A DNA stretch of 54,823 nucleotides from Bacteroidales bacterium (GCA_016930375.1 JAFGGU010000007.1:1-54823), one strand, 5' to 3'. Shown: positions 23,884 to 33,389, counted from the first letter of the stretch. Program-made: numbers and translations. Notes: a model not told the origin generated them from the sequence alone.

Positions 23884-25620
23884 ATGATCAGAGATCTTTT
23901 AATTGCATTGACACTGCTGGTTACTTCAGGATCCTACGCCCAGCAGTGGGTAAAGGTATGGTCAGACGAATTCAATAATCCCGGATTGCCGGATACGTCA
24001 AAATGGTCCTATGATGTAGGACCTTTCATGAATGGCGAGGCACAGTATTACACCTACCGACGGATTGAAAATGCCCATATTGATGATACAACGCTCATTA
24101 TTGAATCGAGAAAAGAGAATTATCTTGGCGCTGCCTACACTTCTTCAAGAATTGTTTCACGCTTTAACGGAGACTGGCTTTATGGCCGCATTGAAATACG
24201 TGCCAAAATTCCTACCGGCAAGGGATCATTCCCTGCCATATGGATGATGCCCACTGAGTGTATTTATGGAGGATGGCCCTCCAGCGGCGAAATTGACATC
24301 ATGGAGAATGTGGGTTTTGAGCCAGACAACATTTATACTACCGTACATTTCTATGGTACAAATGGTACTGGCCACGAATCCTCGGGCAGTCATATTACCC
24401 GAAGCGCCCCATATGATAATTTTTACACCTATGCCATTGAATGGACACCTGATAAAATCGACTGGTACATTGATGCCGTAAAAGTTTACACTTACTCCAA
24501 ACCTGTTGGGGCTGATTACAGGTTATGGCCATTTAACGACAAGTTTTATCTCATCCTTAACCTTGCCATCGGAGGAGAATGGGGAGGAGCACAGGGAATT
24601 GATCCGGCCATCTTTCCACTGAAGCTCACCATCGATTATGTGAGGGTTTATAAATGGCAAACCAACCCCGGACCGTTTACCCTTACCACTGAAACCTCAA
24701 CAGGTGGCACCATAGCGGTATCACCCCAACAGGGAAACTATATTGCGGGAACACCTGTGCAACTTACGGCCATTCCCAGTCAGGGCTATTATTTCGGAGG
24801 ATTCCTTTACATGGGCAATGCCAATCCCCTAACCATTGAAATGATAGATGACCGTACTGCGATTCCGCTGTTTTATAAATCAGGCGAGCTGATAAAAAAC
24901 GGTACATTCGACAGAGGTCTTTCCGGCTGGAATAACATTTACATTAATGATTATGCAACGCAATCCGCAGTTACAGCCTGGCAGAGCGGTACATACGTTT
25001 TCAATATCCTGAAACCGGCTACTGAATGGTGGCATTTGGGTGATCAGTGGAAGGACATAGCGGTTGTGGGCGGAAAGACTTACAAGGTTACCTTTGATGC
25101 ATGGGCAGATAACCCTGGACAACTGGGTGTCAGTTTGTCCCGAAACTATGGTAATTATGCCGCTTACTACGAGAATTCTTCAATTTCCCTGTCACAGACC
25201 AAAACACAGTACAACTGGCAGTTTACCTTTAATAGCACCTCGGATAGCAATTGCAGGCTTTACTTTGGTTTTGGACGTTTCTCCGGCAAGGTATACATGG
25301 ACAATGTGAGTATGACAGAGCTTGTAACTACAGCTTCTGAAGAAATTGTCAATCCTTCACAACCAGTTATTAACATAGGAACAGAACCGGCAACAGGCCG
25401 GATTCTTATTCAGATAGCACTGGCACAACCCGAAAATGCAACTCTTACTTTTTACAATCTTCAGGGTGTTAAAGTAGGCACCCTGTATGAAGGCTATCTC
25501 CACGAAGGGTCTCATACGCTGGAGACTGTACTGGACAAAACAATTTTCCCTTCAGGTATGTATTTCCTGCAGTTTGCGGGAAGTAACCATTCCTCAGCAA
25601 TAAAATTTTCCATGTTTTAA
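23884..25620 (+). CDS. GH16 beta-glucanase (laminarinase-like) with CBM and T9SS sorting domain
   Basis: 578 residues, exported by Sec and then T9SS. Signal peptide 1-19; GH16 catalytic domain about 22-262 with the active-site motif GEIDIMENVG (Glu136 nucleophile, Asp138, Glu141 acid/base) and preceding GSFPAIWMMP. Then a bacterial-repeat domain (about 265-330, TGGTIAVSPQQGNYIAGTPVQLTAIP), a CBM4_9-like carbohydrate-binding domain (about 335-470, LIKNGTFDRGLSGWN ... VYMDNVSM) and a T9SS type A sorting domain (490-578). It should cleave beta-1,3 or mixed-linked glucans at the cell surface. First gene of a three-gene operon; a GGAGG-like site precedes the start. Confidence 0.92.
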   Translation: MIRDLLIALTLLVTSGSYAQQWVKVWSDEFNNPGLPDTSKWSYDVGPFMNGEAQYYTYRRIENAHIDDTTLIIESRKENYLGAAYTSSRIVSRFNGDWLYGRIEIRAKIPTGKGSFPAIWMMPTECIYGGWPSSGEIDIMENVGFEPDNIYTTVHFYGTNGTGHESSGSHITRSAPYDNFYTYAIEWTPDKIDWYIDAVKVYTYSKPVGADYRLWPFNDKFYLILNLAIGGEWGGAQGIDPAIFPLKLTIDYVRVYKWQTNPGPFTLTTETSTGGTIAVSPQQGNYIAGTPVQLTAIPSQGYYFGGFLYMGNANPLTIEMIDDRTAIPLFYKSGELIKNGTFDRGLSGWNNIYINDYATQSAVTAWQSGTYVFNILKPATEWWHLGDQWKDIAVVGGKTYKVTFDAWADNPGQLGVSLSRNYGNYAAYYENSSISLSQTKTQYNWQFTFNSTSDSNCRLYFGFGRFSGKVYMDNVSMTELVTTASEEIVNPSQPVINIGTEPATGRILIQIALAQPENATLTFYNLQGVKVGTLYEGYLHEGSHTLETVLDKTIFPSGMYFLQFAGSNHSSAIKFSMF

Positions 25621-25640
25621 TAAAATATTAAAAATTTACC

Positions 25641-26582
25641 ATGAATACACGCAGGCAATTTATCAGGCAATCGTTGTTGGGAGCCGGGACTTTGATGGTG
25701 GCTTCCTCATTCAGGTCATTCGGTTCGGCTGATCCTGATATTAAGATTTCATTGGCAGAATGGTCCTTTCACCGGGCGCTGCAGTCGGGCAAGCTGGATC
25801 ATATGGACTTCCCCGCCAAGGCTAAAAAAGAGTTCGGCATATCGGCCGTGGAATATGTCAACGGTTTCTTCGGAGGCACAAAAATGGATTTCAAGGAAGC
25901 TGCCAGAAATAAGCCTTATCTGAATGAATTGCTGAAACGGAGCCAGGATGCCGGTGTTGTAAACCACCTCCTGATGTGTGACGATGAGGGACCACTTTCT
26001 TCGGTGGACCAAAAAGAAAGGCTTGAATCCGTCGATAACCATAAGAAATGGATCGAGGCCGCAAAGATACTGGGTTGCCAAACCGTTCGAGTGAACCTTC
26101 ATGGCGAAGGAGACCCCGAAGACCGGAAGAAAGCGTCAATTGATGCCCTCAGCCGGCTCGGTGAATTCGCAAAACCTATGAAAATTAATGTGGTAGTAGA
26201 GAACCATGGCAGTGTGACCTCCAATGCCGACTGGTTAACCGCTGTCATGAAAGAGGTAAACCGCGACAATGTAGGCACGCTGCCCGATTTCGGGAATTTT
26301 TGCATGTCGCACCCCTGGGGAACCATACAGGAAGGTTGTGATGAAAAATATGATGTTTATATGGGCATCGAGCAAATGCTTCCTTATGCCAAGGGCGTCA
26401 GTGCCAAAACCTATGACTTCGACGGCAACGGAACACAACCTTTACTGGATTACAAAAGATTGATCGGTATCGTAAAGGCATCCGGTTTTAAAGGGTATAT
26501 CGGCATTGAGTACGAAGGCATTTACCAACCGGAGGACGAAGGGGTGAGGAATACCCAGGCACTTTTGCAAAAATACCTGTAA
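25641..26582 (+). CDS. Tat-exported sugar phosphate isomerase/epimerase-like TIM barrel
   Basis: 313 residues. A twin-arginine signal (NTRRQFIRQSLLGAGTLMVAS) precedes an AP-endonuclease-2/xylose-isomerase-like TIM barrel. Likely metal or substrate sites are visible in VEYVNGF (Glu), VNLHGEGD, VVVENHGS (Glu-Asn-His), LPDFGNFC and YIGIEYEG. Family members isomerise or epimerise sugars and related keto compounds; Tat export implies cofactor loading before export. It follows the GH16 gene by 20 bp and so may process an oligosaccharide product in the periplasm. Substrate not assignable. Confidence 0.82.
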   Translation: MNTRRQFIRQSLLGAGTLMVASSFRSFGSADPDIKISLAEWSFHRALQSGKLDHMDFPAKAKKEFGISAVEYVNGFFGGTKMDFKEAARNKPYLNELLKRSQDAGVVNHLLMCDDEGPLSSVDQKERLESVDNHKKWIEAAKILGCQTVRVNLHGEGDPEDRKKASIDALSRLGEFAKPMKINVVVENHGSVTSNADWLTAVMKEVNRDNVGTLPDFGNFCMSHPWGTIQEGCDEKYDVYMGIEQMLPYAKGVSAKTYDFDGNGTQPLLDYKRLIGIVKASGFKGYIGIEYEGIYQPEDEGVRNTQALLQKYL

Positions 26583-26606
26583 GCGGTTTTAAAAGACCAT
26601 TAGACC

Positions 26607-27962
26607 ATGCCTTTGCCACGGAGAGAATTCCTGAAGAAAAGCGCTGTAGCCTCTGCAGCACTTTTTACTGGTTTGCATAACCAGGCTTCCGCTGATCCAT
26701 TGAGACCTAAGGTAACCATTGTTAATCCCCTCAACCGTGTCCCCGTCAGCTTCATTATTGATGATTCCACGGCGCTGGTGAACATGGCTCATTTTGGAAT
26801 ACCACAGTTTCATGAAGTATTTCCGGATCAATATCCGCAGGACTGGAGAAAACTGCCCCGTGAAATACCGGATGCCTTTGTCAGGGAATTCGGAGAATGG
26901 TGCATCGACCAGGGCGTCAAAGGGAAGTACAGCATGGTTCCCTACCCGGCCTGCACCGGATGGCTTCACCGGTTCATCCCCGGTTGGACGAAAAGAGAGC
27001 TGGAAGACAGCCTGAAACTGGTCAGGGAATTCATGATGCCCAACTGGGATATCCATCCCGAAATGATCAGCCATACCCGTGTGATCAATATAAAAACAGG
27101 ACAGCCTTATCCGGATGCCCTGCCGGAATACATGGAAAATTGGGAATGGAGCCAGGATAAAAGTTCCGATGAGCTGGGCTCATACATGGCTTATGCACTT
27201 AACATCTTAAAAGAAGCTGGTTTAAATTGTGAAGGCATTACCACGCCCGGAGGATTTGGCAGCAGGAATATGGAGAATCTCGCGAAAGGAACCCTGGAGG
27301 CTGTTCGTGATGTTTTTAAAGCGGATATACCCCATTTTTTCAGGGATGTAATCACCGACCCGGGAATAAGTGTTGAACCGCAATTATTCCATGTATCCGG
27401 ACTGGATACAACAGATCCAAGGTGTTCCGTGCATATCATAGGATGCACCGATGACTGGTTCGGAGGTTGGGACGGAATTTCTCCGGGCAATCCGGATCTT
27501 TTCATCACGGAGGATTTACAGAAAGGCCGGCTCGTAGATGTTATTGATAAAGGGGAGCCGGCTATCCTGGTATGCCATTGGCCGGGTATCTATTTTAACG
27601 GTAAGAAAACCGGATTTAACATATTCAAACAGGTTGTAAGCAGGCTGAACCAGAAATACAACAACCTGATCTGGATGAAGAACAGCGAGATTGCCCGCTA
27701 CTGGGCTGCAAAAAAGCTCACGGATATTGCTTTGCAGGATCATGATATTGTTTTAAAAGCACCATTTGGCACGGAACGGTTCACAATCCATATTGATAAA
27801 AAGATCCGGAACTTGTCGTTGAACCATGAGGGCCGAGAACTTATTCTTAAAACAGCATCCGATTCGTTGAGCCTTAAAACAGGAGCCTTTTGCTGGGATG
27901 CGACCGGAACTGTGGTTTCCTTCGATCTTGAAAAGGGAATTACACACCTGAAATACTACTAA
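26607..27962 (+). CDS. Tat-exported polysaccharide deacetylase-like protein
   Basis: 451 residues. Tat signal PRREFLKKSAVASAALFTG. The core has the look of a NodB/carbohydrate-esterase-4-like barrel: VPVSFIIDDSTALVNMAHFG (paired Asp), CIDQGVKGKYSMVPYPACTGWL, ITTPGGFG, ending with PAILVCHWPGIYF (possible late His motif). A C-terminal strand-rich segment (about 375-451) follows. I see no perfect match to the canonical TFDDG/HxxxH motifs, so activity is uncertain. It follows the isomerase-like gene by 24 bp; both carry Tat signals, which suggests joint action on a sugar substrate. Confidence 0.6.
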   Translation: MPLPRREFLKKSAVASAALFTGLHNQASADPLRPKVTIVNPLNRVPVSFIIDDSTALVNMAHFGIPQFHEVFPDQYPQDWRKLPREIPDAFVREFGEWCIDQGVKGKYSMVPYPACTGWLHRFIPGWTKRELEDSLKLVREFMMPNWDIHPEMISHTRVINIKTGQPYPDALPEYMENWEWSQDKSSDELGSYMAYALNILKEAGLNCEGITTPGGFGSRNMENLAKGTLEAVRDVFKADIPHFFRDVITDPGISVEPQLFHVSGLDTTDPRCSVHIIGCTDDWFGGWDGISPGNPDLFITEDLQKGRLVDVIDKGEPAILVCHWPGIYFNGKKTGFNIFKQVVSRLNQKYNNLIWMKNSEIARYWAAKKLTDIALQDHDIVLKAPFGTERFTIHIDKKIRNLSLNHEGRELILKTASDSLSLKTGAFCWDATGTVVSFDLEKGITHLKYY

Positions 27963-28000
27963 TAAGTTGCTTGCTTAGTTGTAACCAACCGGTTAATTAT

Positions 28001-28031
28001 TTTGCAACCCTGAGCAGAATTTGTATATTTA
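28001..28031 (+). promoter_or_regulatory. Bacteroidota-type promoter of the nucleotide-sugar dehydrogenase gene
   Basis: TTTG (28001-28004), a 19-nt spacer and TATATTTA (28024-28031, 7 of 8 with TAnnTTTG). The start codon is about 58 bp further on. Confidence 0.6.
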
Positions 28032-28089
28032 AATGCCCAAAGGAGTGTCATTAAATTTACTTTCCTAATCTCTTATATATCAAATCATC

Positions 28090-29724
28090 ATGAGTGAAAA
28101 AATATCCATCAGCCCTGCCGGAGAAAAATTTCCTTTGCCCAATCCCGAGGAATACATGGCAGAATTCGAAAACCTGAAAAAACGTATTGAACAGGAACGT
28201 GCCAAAAATCGTGAAATCGTTGTTGTCATGGGCGTCGGTTTTGTCGGTGCAGTCATGGCCGCCATTGTTGCAGATACCGTTGATGAAAAAGGCCAGCCTT
28301 CCAAATTTGTAATTGGCATGCAAAGGCCCAGTGCACGGAGTTTCTGGAAAATTCCCCTGCTCAACCGGGGCATATCTCCTGTAAAAGCTGAAGATCCCGA
28401 GGTGGATCCCATGATTGACCGTTGCGTCAACAAGAAAAAAACCCTCATCGCGACCTATACTTATGATGTATTAAAGCTTGCCGATGTTGTTGTAGTTGAT
28501 GTTCAGTGTGATTATATCAAAGGTGACCTGGGCAATGTCCGCAACGGCGAAACCGATATGGCTGCGCTGGAAGCGTCCATTGGTGTGATAGCTGAAAACA
28601 TTCCTCCCGGTGCCCTTGTCCTGATCGAAACTACCGTGGCACCCGGAACCACCGAACAAGTCGCTTACCCAATCATGAAAAAGATTTTCAAAAAACGGGG
28701 CATCAAGAGTGATCCCTTGCTGGCCCACAGTTATGAGAGGGTTATGCCGGGGCGCAATTACGTTGCCAGCATCCGGGATTTCTGGCGTGTCTGTAGCGGG
28801 ATCAATGAAGAGGCCAAAAAGCGGGTCGTGAAATTTCTGAATGAGGTGCTGAATACCAAAAAATATCCGCTTACCGTGATGGACCGGCCTATTGAATCAG
28901 AAACCGCCAAGATTGTAGAGAACAGCTACAGGGCTACCATCCTCGCATTCCTCGATGAATGGAGCCTGTATGCAGAACGCAATGGCGTTGACCTGATCAA
29001 GGTGATAGGTGCCATCAAAGTGCGGCCAACGCACAGCAATATTATTTTCCCGGGACCCGGGGTCGGCGGATACTGCCTGCCCAAGGACGGAGGATTGGGT
29101 GTATGGGCTTACAAGCACATCCTTGGCTTTGAGGATGATATATTCAGGATTACACCAATGGCCATTGATATCAACGATACGCGCGGCCTGCATGTCGGGC
29201 AGCTCACCCGCGATGCCCTGCGCAATATGGGTCAGCCGATAGCCGCAGCGGAAGTCCTGATCCTGGGCGCAGCCTATCGCGAAGATGTCGGGGATACCCG
29301 TTACAGCGGTTCGGAAATTGTGATTCGGAAACTGGCCGAAATGGGCGCCGAGATCAGGGTGCATGATCCTTACGTGGAGCACTGGTGGGAGTTTGAACAG
29401 CAGGACAGTTATCCCGCTACGGGACAGAGCAAGGCGCGATTTTTCCGCAGCCAGGAAAAACTGAAGGAAATGCACATCGAGCCGGATCTGGATAAAGCCT
29501 TAAAAGGCGCAGATGCCGTTCTCCTATGCGTACGCCATGAAGCCTATATGAACCTGGATCCCGATGAAGTGGTTCGGAAAATCGGGAAACCGGCTGCCAT
29601 CATTGACTGTTTTGGAATCCTGAGTGACGACAAGATACGGCGGTATTTTCAGCTCGACTGTGAAGTGAAGGGGTTGGGACGCGGGCATATCCAGCGCATC
29701 AAGGAAGAAATTCGAAAGGCATAA
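28090..29724 (+). CDS. Nucleotide-sugar dehydrogenase (UDP-glucose/GDP-mannose DH family)
   Basis: 544 residues, longer than typical (about 430-450) because of an N-terminal extension and internal insertions. It should oxidise a nucleotide sugar to its uronate with NAD+. Rossmann motif VVVMGVGFVGAVMAA (44-58), VLIETTVAPGTTEQ (177-190), EIVENSYRA-like ETAKIVENSYRA and the catalytic cysteine motif GPGVGGYCLPKD (Cys329) are all present. A C-terminal domain carries GAAYREDVGDTRYSGS and ends near VDCFGILSD. Substrate cannot be told from sequence. Own promoter upstream; probably feeds a surface polysaccharide. Confidence 0.88.
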   Translation: MSEKISISPAGEKFPLPNPEEYMAEFENLKKRIEQERAKNREIVVVMGVGFVGAVMAAIVADTVDEKGQPSKFVIGMQRPSARSFWKIPLLNRGISPVKAEDPEVDPMIDRCVNKKKTLIATYTYDVLKLADVVVVDVQCDYIKGDLGNVRNGETDMAALEASIGVIAENIPPGALVLIETTVAPGTTEQVAYPIMKKIFKKRGIKSDPLLAHSYERVMPGRNYVASIRDFWRVCSGINEEAKKRVVKFLNEVLNTKKYPLTVMDRPIESETAKIVENSYRATILAFLDEWSLYAERNGVDLIKVIGAIKVRPTHSNIIFPGPGVGGYCLPKDGGLGVWAYKHILGFEDDIFRITPMAIDINDTRGLHVGQLTRDALRNMGQPIAAAEVLILGAAYREDVGDTRYSGSEIVIRKLAEMGAEIRVHDPYVEHWWEFEQQDSYPATGQSKARFFRSQEKLKEMHIEPDLDKALKGADAVLLCVRHEAYMNLDPDEVVRKIGKPAAIIDCFGILSDDKIRRYFQLDCEVKGLGRGHIQRIKEEIRKA

Positions 29725-29772
29725 ATGCGGGTTGGGATGACCTGAAATTATAATTTTCATACCACAGGATCT

Positions 29773-30063
29773 GTGACACGGCGACTCTCCATCGTGATAC
29801 TGGCATTGCTTGCCTCCTGCACGGCAATGCATAAACTCTCGTACAAGATAGAAGGTTCGCATAATGCCCTATACATGCAGAAAGCCCTGGTTGTTTATGC
29901 AGTTGAAGAAAACAGGGTGCTGTTTACAAATCCCACCGGCACCCGCTGTTATTTTCTGAAAGGTATGCAATATGTAGAAAAATGGGAACAGGGAGATACC
30001 CTGATCATTGATGATAACCTGGAAGAATTTTACAGCCTGAAATTTTTGAAGAAATGCCGGTAG
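29773..30063 (+). CDS. Small lipoprotein of unknown function
   Basis: 96 residues from a GTG start. Short basic start (TRR), hydrophobic core and lipobox ALLASC (Cys16). The mature part (about 80 residues) has a KVY/strand-like pattern and ends YSLKFLKKCR. No family recognised. It lies 48 bp after the nucleotide-sugar dehydrogenase and may be co-transcribed. An alternative internal Met at residue 19 would lose the signal, so GTG is preferred. Confidence 0.6.
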   Translation: MTRRLSIVILALLASCTAMHKLSYKIEGSHNALYMQKALVVYAVEENRVLFTNPTGTRCYFLKGMQYVEKWEQGDTLIIDDNLEEFYSLKFLKKCR

Positions 30064-30097
30064 GGTTATTCCAAAAGATAGTAAGAGGCGATTTACC

Positions 30098-30234
30098 AAT
30101 CGCGGAGTGGTTGAATATTAATTAAAAGCATTTCGACTGCAAATTCAACCTCTCCGTGGTTGGAAAGCTGCATACACAGTTTACCCCGGGTTTCACCCGG
30201 GGTTATTCAAATTCAACCGCTTCGCGGTTAAACC
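30098..30234. repeat. Intergenic hairpin repeat (CAACCGC/GCGGTT and ACCCCGGG/CCCGGGGT)
   Basis: CAACC-TCTCCGT-GGTTG, ACCCCGGG-TTTCA-CCCGGGGT (30183-30203) and AACCGC-TTC-GCGGTT (30215-30229) lie in series, with CGCGGAGTGGTTGAAT at the left edge. I recognise this as a class of non-coding repeat frequent in Bacteroidota (ATTCAACCGCTTCGCGGTT). It fills most of the gap before the GH36 gene. Confidence 0.6.
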
Positions 30235-30293
30235 TTAAGTTGACGGCTATGGTTTGTAACTCCGACTAAAATTATGACTTTTAATACAGCCTC

Positions 30294-30301
30294 TACATTT
30301 G
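30294..30301 (+). promoter_or_regulatory. -7 box of the GH36 gene
   Basis: TACATTTG is an exact TAnnTTTG match, 29 bp before the ATG. The -33 element is not clear. Confidence 0.5.
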
Positions 30302-30329
30302 TATATTTGATCTTAAATAAATTTAATCC

Positions 30330-32483
30330 ATGAAAAAGATCTATACCGCCATTCTTCTGTCCGCTGCTCTTTTTACTTTCGTTTCAGGACAGTCTGACAT
30401 CCTGATCCCCGTGAGCACGCATAACACCGACCTGATTTTCAAGGTGGGAAACGATCACCGGTTATACCAGGTGTATTATGGTCCGAAACTGCTGCAAACT
30501 CCCGACAGCAAAAGATTCCCCCGGCCGGTGCACCTGGCCTATGTCACTTCGGGAACCGATAACCTGTTCGAACCTGCGGTACGGATCACGCACAACGATG
30601 GCAATCCTTCTCTCGAACTGAATTATGTGAGTCACCAAACCGAAAAAACGGATGAGAATGTCACCAATACCCATATCCGGCTTAAAGATCCGCAGCACCC
30701 TGTTGAAGTGATCCTTCATTTCAAGGCATTTGCCCGCGAGAATGTCATGGAACAATGGGTGGAAATAGTTCACCAGGAAAAAAAGCCCGTCACGGTATAC
30801 AATTATGCTTCATCGTTGCTTCATTTTGACGCCCCGAAGTACTGGCTTACCCAGTTTCATGGTGACTGGGCTGAAGAAATGAAGATGCAGGAGAATGAAC
30901 TCACCAGCGGCATCAAGATCCTCGATTCCAAACTGGGTGCCCGGGCCCACATGTACCAGACCCCCGTGTTCTTCCTTTCGCTGAATGAGAAATCCGGTGA
31001 GAACTCCGGAGAACTGATTGCCGGAACACTTGGCTGGTCGGGGAACTTCCGGTTCCTGTTCGAGGTGGATGAAAAAAACTCGCTCCGTGTTATTTCGGGA
31101 ATCAATCCCTTTGCTTCCGAATACTTGCTGCAACCGGGAAAATCGTTTGTCACGCCCCCCTTTATCTTCACCTATTCTGCACAGGGTAAGGGATATGCCA
31201 GCCGGAACCTGCACCGGTGGGCCATGAATTACGGCATTATGGATGGAAAGGAATCCAGGCTCACCCTCCTTAACAACTGGGAAACCACGTATTTCGACTT
31301 CAATGAGGAAAAACTCACCGCCCTGCTCGATGATACGAAAAAGATGGGGCTCGATTTGTTTCTGCTCGATGACGGCTGGTTCGCCAACAAGTATCCGAGA
31401 AACAATGACAGGGCCGGGCTGGGCGACTGGCAGGAGAATAAGACCAAATTGCCCAACGGAGTGGGTTTCCTGGTGAAGGAGGCCGAAAAGCGTGCTGTGA
31501 AATTCGGCATCTGGATCGAACCCGAGATGGTGAATCCCAAAAGTGAGTTGTATGAAACGCATCCCGACTGGGTCCTGAAGCTTCCCAACCGTCCGGAACA
31601 TTATTTCAGGAACCAGCTCGTTCTCGACCTTATCAATCCCGAAGTGCAGGATTTTGTCTACAACCTGGTCGATGGCATGCTGACCCGGTTTCCCGGGCTT
31701 GCATTCTTTAAATGGGACTGTAACCGAATGATGACCAATACATACTCAGTTTATCTAAAGGACCGGCAATCGCATGTCTATGTCGATTATGTGAACGGGC
31801 TTTACAGGGTTCTTGACCGTCTCCGCCAGAAATACCCGCATGTTCCCATGATGCTGTGCTCAGGTGGCGGAGGAAGGGTCGACTATGGCGCCATGCGCTA
31901 TTTCACTGAATTCTGGGCCAGTGATGACACCGATCCTGTGGAACGCATTTACATACAATGGGGCTATTCGTATTTCTTCCCAGCCCTGTCGGTTTGCAAC
32001 CATGTTACCTCGTGGGGAAAACAGTCTGTTAAATTCAGGACCGATGTGGCCATGATGGGTAAGATGGGATTTGACATCCAGGTGAATGAATTCAATGAAA
32101 AGGAACTGGCATTCTGCCAGGAAGCCGTAAAAAATTACAAGCGGCTGAGTGAAGTGATCTGGCGTGGTGATCTGTACAGACTCGTATCGCCTTATGAGGA
32201 GAACAGGGCCGTGTTGATGTACGTCAGTCCGGGAAAAGACAAGGCTTTGCTTTTTTCTTATACCATGAACATAAGGTATGGGGAAAACTTCAACAATGCA
32301 CGTTTACAGGGTCTTGATGCAACCAGAACGTATGCCGTACAGGAAATCAACCAGTTTCCGGGCACCATGAGCCTGTACCCGACAAAAAGGCTGTACACCG
32401 GTGATTACCTTATGAACGTGGGATTGAATGTTACATCCTTTCAGCCTCTCACCAGCTCGGTAATTGAGATCACGGCAGAATAA
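30330..32483 (+). CDS. GH36 alpha-galactosidase, exported
   Basis: 717 residues, normal GH36 length. Signal peptide ends at VSGQS (about 20). The N-terminal beta-sandwich (about 20-310) precedes the TIM barrel: LFLLDDGWF (343-351), FGIWIEPEMVNP, KWDCN with nucleophile Asp463 (461-465), CSGGGGRVDYG and the acid/base loop FWASDDTDPVERI (Asp532/533). A C-terminal sheet domain ends the chain. It releases alpha-linked galactose from oligosaccharides, probably in the periplasm. Monocistronic, with a good -7 box. It may belong functionally with the GH16 operon but is not physically linked to SusCD genes. Confidence 0.93.
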   Translation: MKKIYTAILLSAALFTFVSGQSDILIPVSTHNTDLIFKVGNDHRLYQVYYGPKLLQTPDSKRFPRPVHLAYVTSGTDNLFEPAVRITHNDGNPSLELNYVSHQTEKTDENVTNTHIRLKDPQHPVEVILHFKAFARENVMEQWVEIVHQEKKPVTVYNYASSLLHFDAPKYWLTQFHGDWAEEMKMQENELTSGIKILDSKLGARAHMYQTPVFFLSLNEKSGENSGELIAGTLGWSGNFRFLFEVDEKNSLRVISGINPFASEYLLQPGKSFVTPPFIFTYSAQGKGYASRNLHRWAMNYGIMDGKESRLTLLNNWETTYFDFNEEKLTALLDDTKKMGLDLFLLDDGWFANKYPRNNDRAGLGDWQENKTKLPNGVGFLVKEAEKRAVKFGIWIEPEMVNPKSELYETHPDWVLKLPNRPEHYFRNQLVLDLINPEVQDFVYNLVDGMLTRFPGLAFFKWDCNRMMTNTYSVYLKDRQSHVYVDYVNGLYRVLDRLRQKYPHVPMMLCSGGGGRVDYGAMRYFTEFWASDDTDPVERIYIQWGYSYFFPALSVCNHVTSWGKQSVKFRTDVAMMGKMGFDIQVNEFNEKELAFCQEAVKNYKRLSEVIWRGDLYRLVSPYEENRAVLMYVSPGKDKALLFSYTMNIRYGENFNNARLQGLDATRTYAVQEINQFPGTMSLYPTKRLYTGDYLMNVGLNVTSFQPLTSSVIEITAE

Positions 32484-32487
32484 TCCT

Positions 32488-33144
32488 TTACCGCGCGGAT
32501 ATCTTGTAACTGATGGCCATACCTCCGCCGCGGTTATCGACCGTTGTTTCATAATTGGGTAGTCCGGTAACATATTCATAATACTGACGGCCGTCATACT
32601 CCCTGACATTGTGGCTCGTATAGCAACCTCCCACGATGAGTTTCGGATCAATCGATTTAAAATAACTGACATACCAGTCTTTATCCGCATCGCTGAAAAC
32701 AAAATCGATAGGGCCGCTCAACTTAGGCACCAGGTCATGGGCGTCGCCCAGGCGGGCATCGATGTATTGGGCTACACCGGCTTTCTCAAAATTGAGGAGA
32801 GCTTCTTTGTACCGCCTCTCATCAATTTCAATGGTGATCAGTTTGCCACCGGTCTTGCTGAGCGCCCAGGCTATCCAGATAGCGGAATGGCCCGTGGAAG
32901 TGCCGATCTCGACAGCATTCTTATAATTGTTTTTAACGATAATATCATATAGTAACTTCCCGTCTGATGCAGGTACATTCATATCCCGCCAGCCATATTC
33001 CTTGCTTTTCAAAAAAGCATTGACCTTCTGATCGATTTCACTTCCAGGCTGGTTATTCTGCGTGTACACCTTATCATGGGAACAGCCTGCAAACGCAAAG
33101 ATTACCACGAATATCCTGATAAAAATGCTGATGGCTGTTTTCAT
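32488..33144 (-). CDS. SAM-dependent O-methyltransferase-like protein with a lipoprotein signal
   Basis: 218 residues. The N-terminus is a lipoprotein signal (FIRIFVVIFAFAGCSHDK; Cys20), followed by a complete Methyltransf_24/O-methyltransferase-like fold. AVEIGTSTGHSAIWIAWAL is motif I, LITIEIDERRYKEAL binds SAM by the acidic residue, and ARLGDAHDLV and VFSDADKDWY follow. The closing Gly-rich GGGMAISYKI matches the family. Such enzymes are normally cytosolic because SAM is. A membrane-anchored export signal is therefore odd (see findings). It converges with GH36, 4 bp apart. Confidence 0.78.
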   Translation of the reverse strand: MKTAISIFIRIFVVIFAFAGCSHDKVYTQNNQPGSEIDQKVNAFLKSKEYGWRDMNVPASDGKLLYDIIVKNNYKNAVEIGTSTGHSAIWIAWALSKTGGKLITIEIDERRYKEALLNFEKAGVAQYIDARLGDAHDLVPKLSGPIDFVFSDADKDWYVSYFKSIDPKLIVGGCYTSHNVREYDGRQYYEYVTGLPNYETTVDNRGGGMAISYKISAR

Positions 33145-33287
33145 GATGATTTTGCTTAATTATTAAATATTAACCCGTAACATTCAATGCCTCCCTTCCA
33201 CGAAAGTAACGAAAAAACATTAATTATATCCGTACGGTTTCAATTACCTTATTTGTCACCTGATCTCCAGGTATTAAAAACCCAAAT

Positions 33288-33324
33288 CGTCCGTTTTCGT
33301 ACATCATTTGTCCGGAATCGTGCA
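33288..33324 (+). promoter_or_regulatory. Two phased palindromic upstream activator sites
   Basis: CGTCCGTTTTCGTACA (33288-33303) and TGTCCGGAATCGTGCA (33309-33324) both follow TGTCCG-N4-CGGACA and start 21 bp apart, two helical turns. This is typical of enhancer sites for a sigma-54 activator. Confidence 0.5.
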
Positions 33325-33389
33325 CATTGAAATTCTTTTCTGCGTTAGAAAAATACCTAATTTTCTGTATATATTACTATTACAATCGC

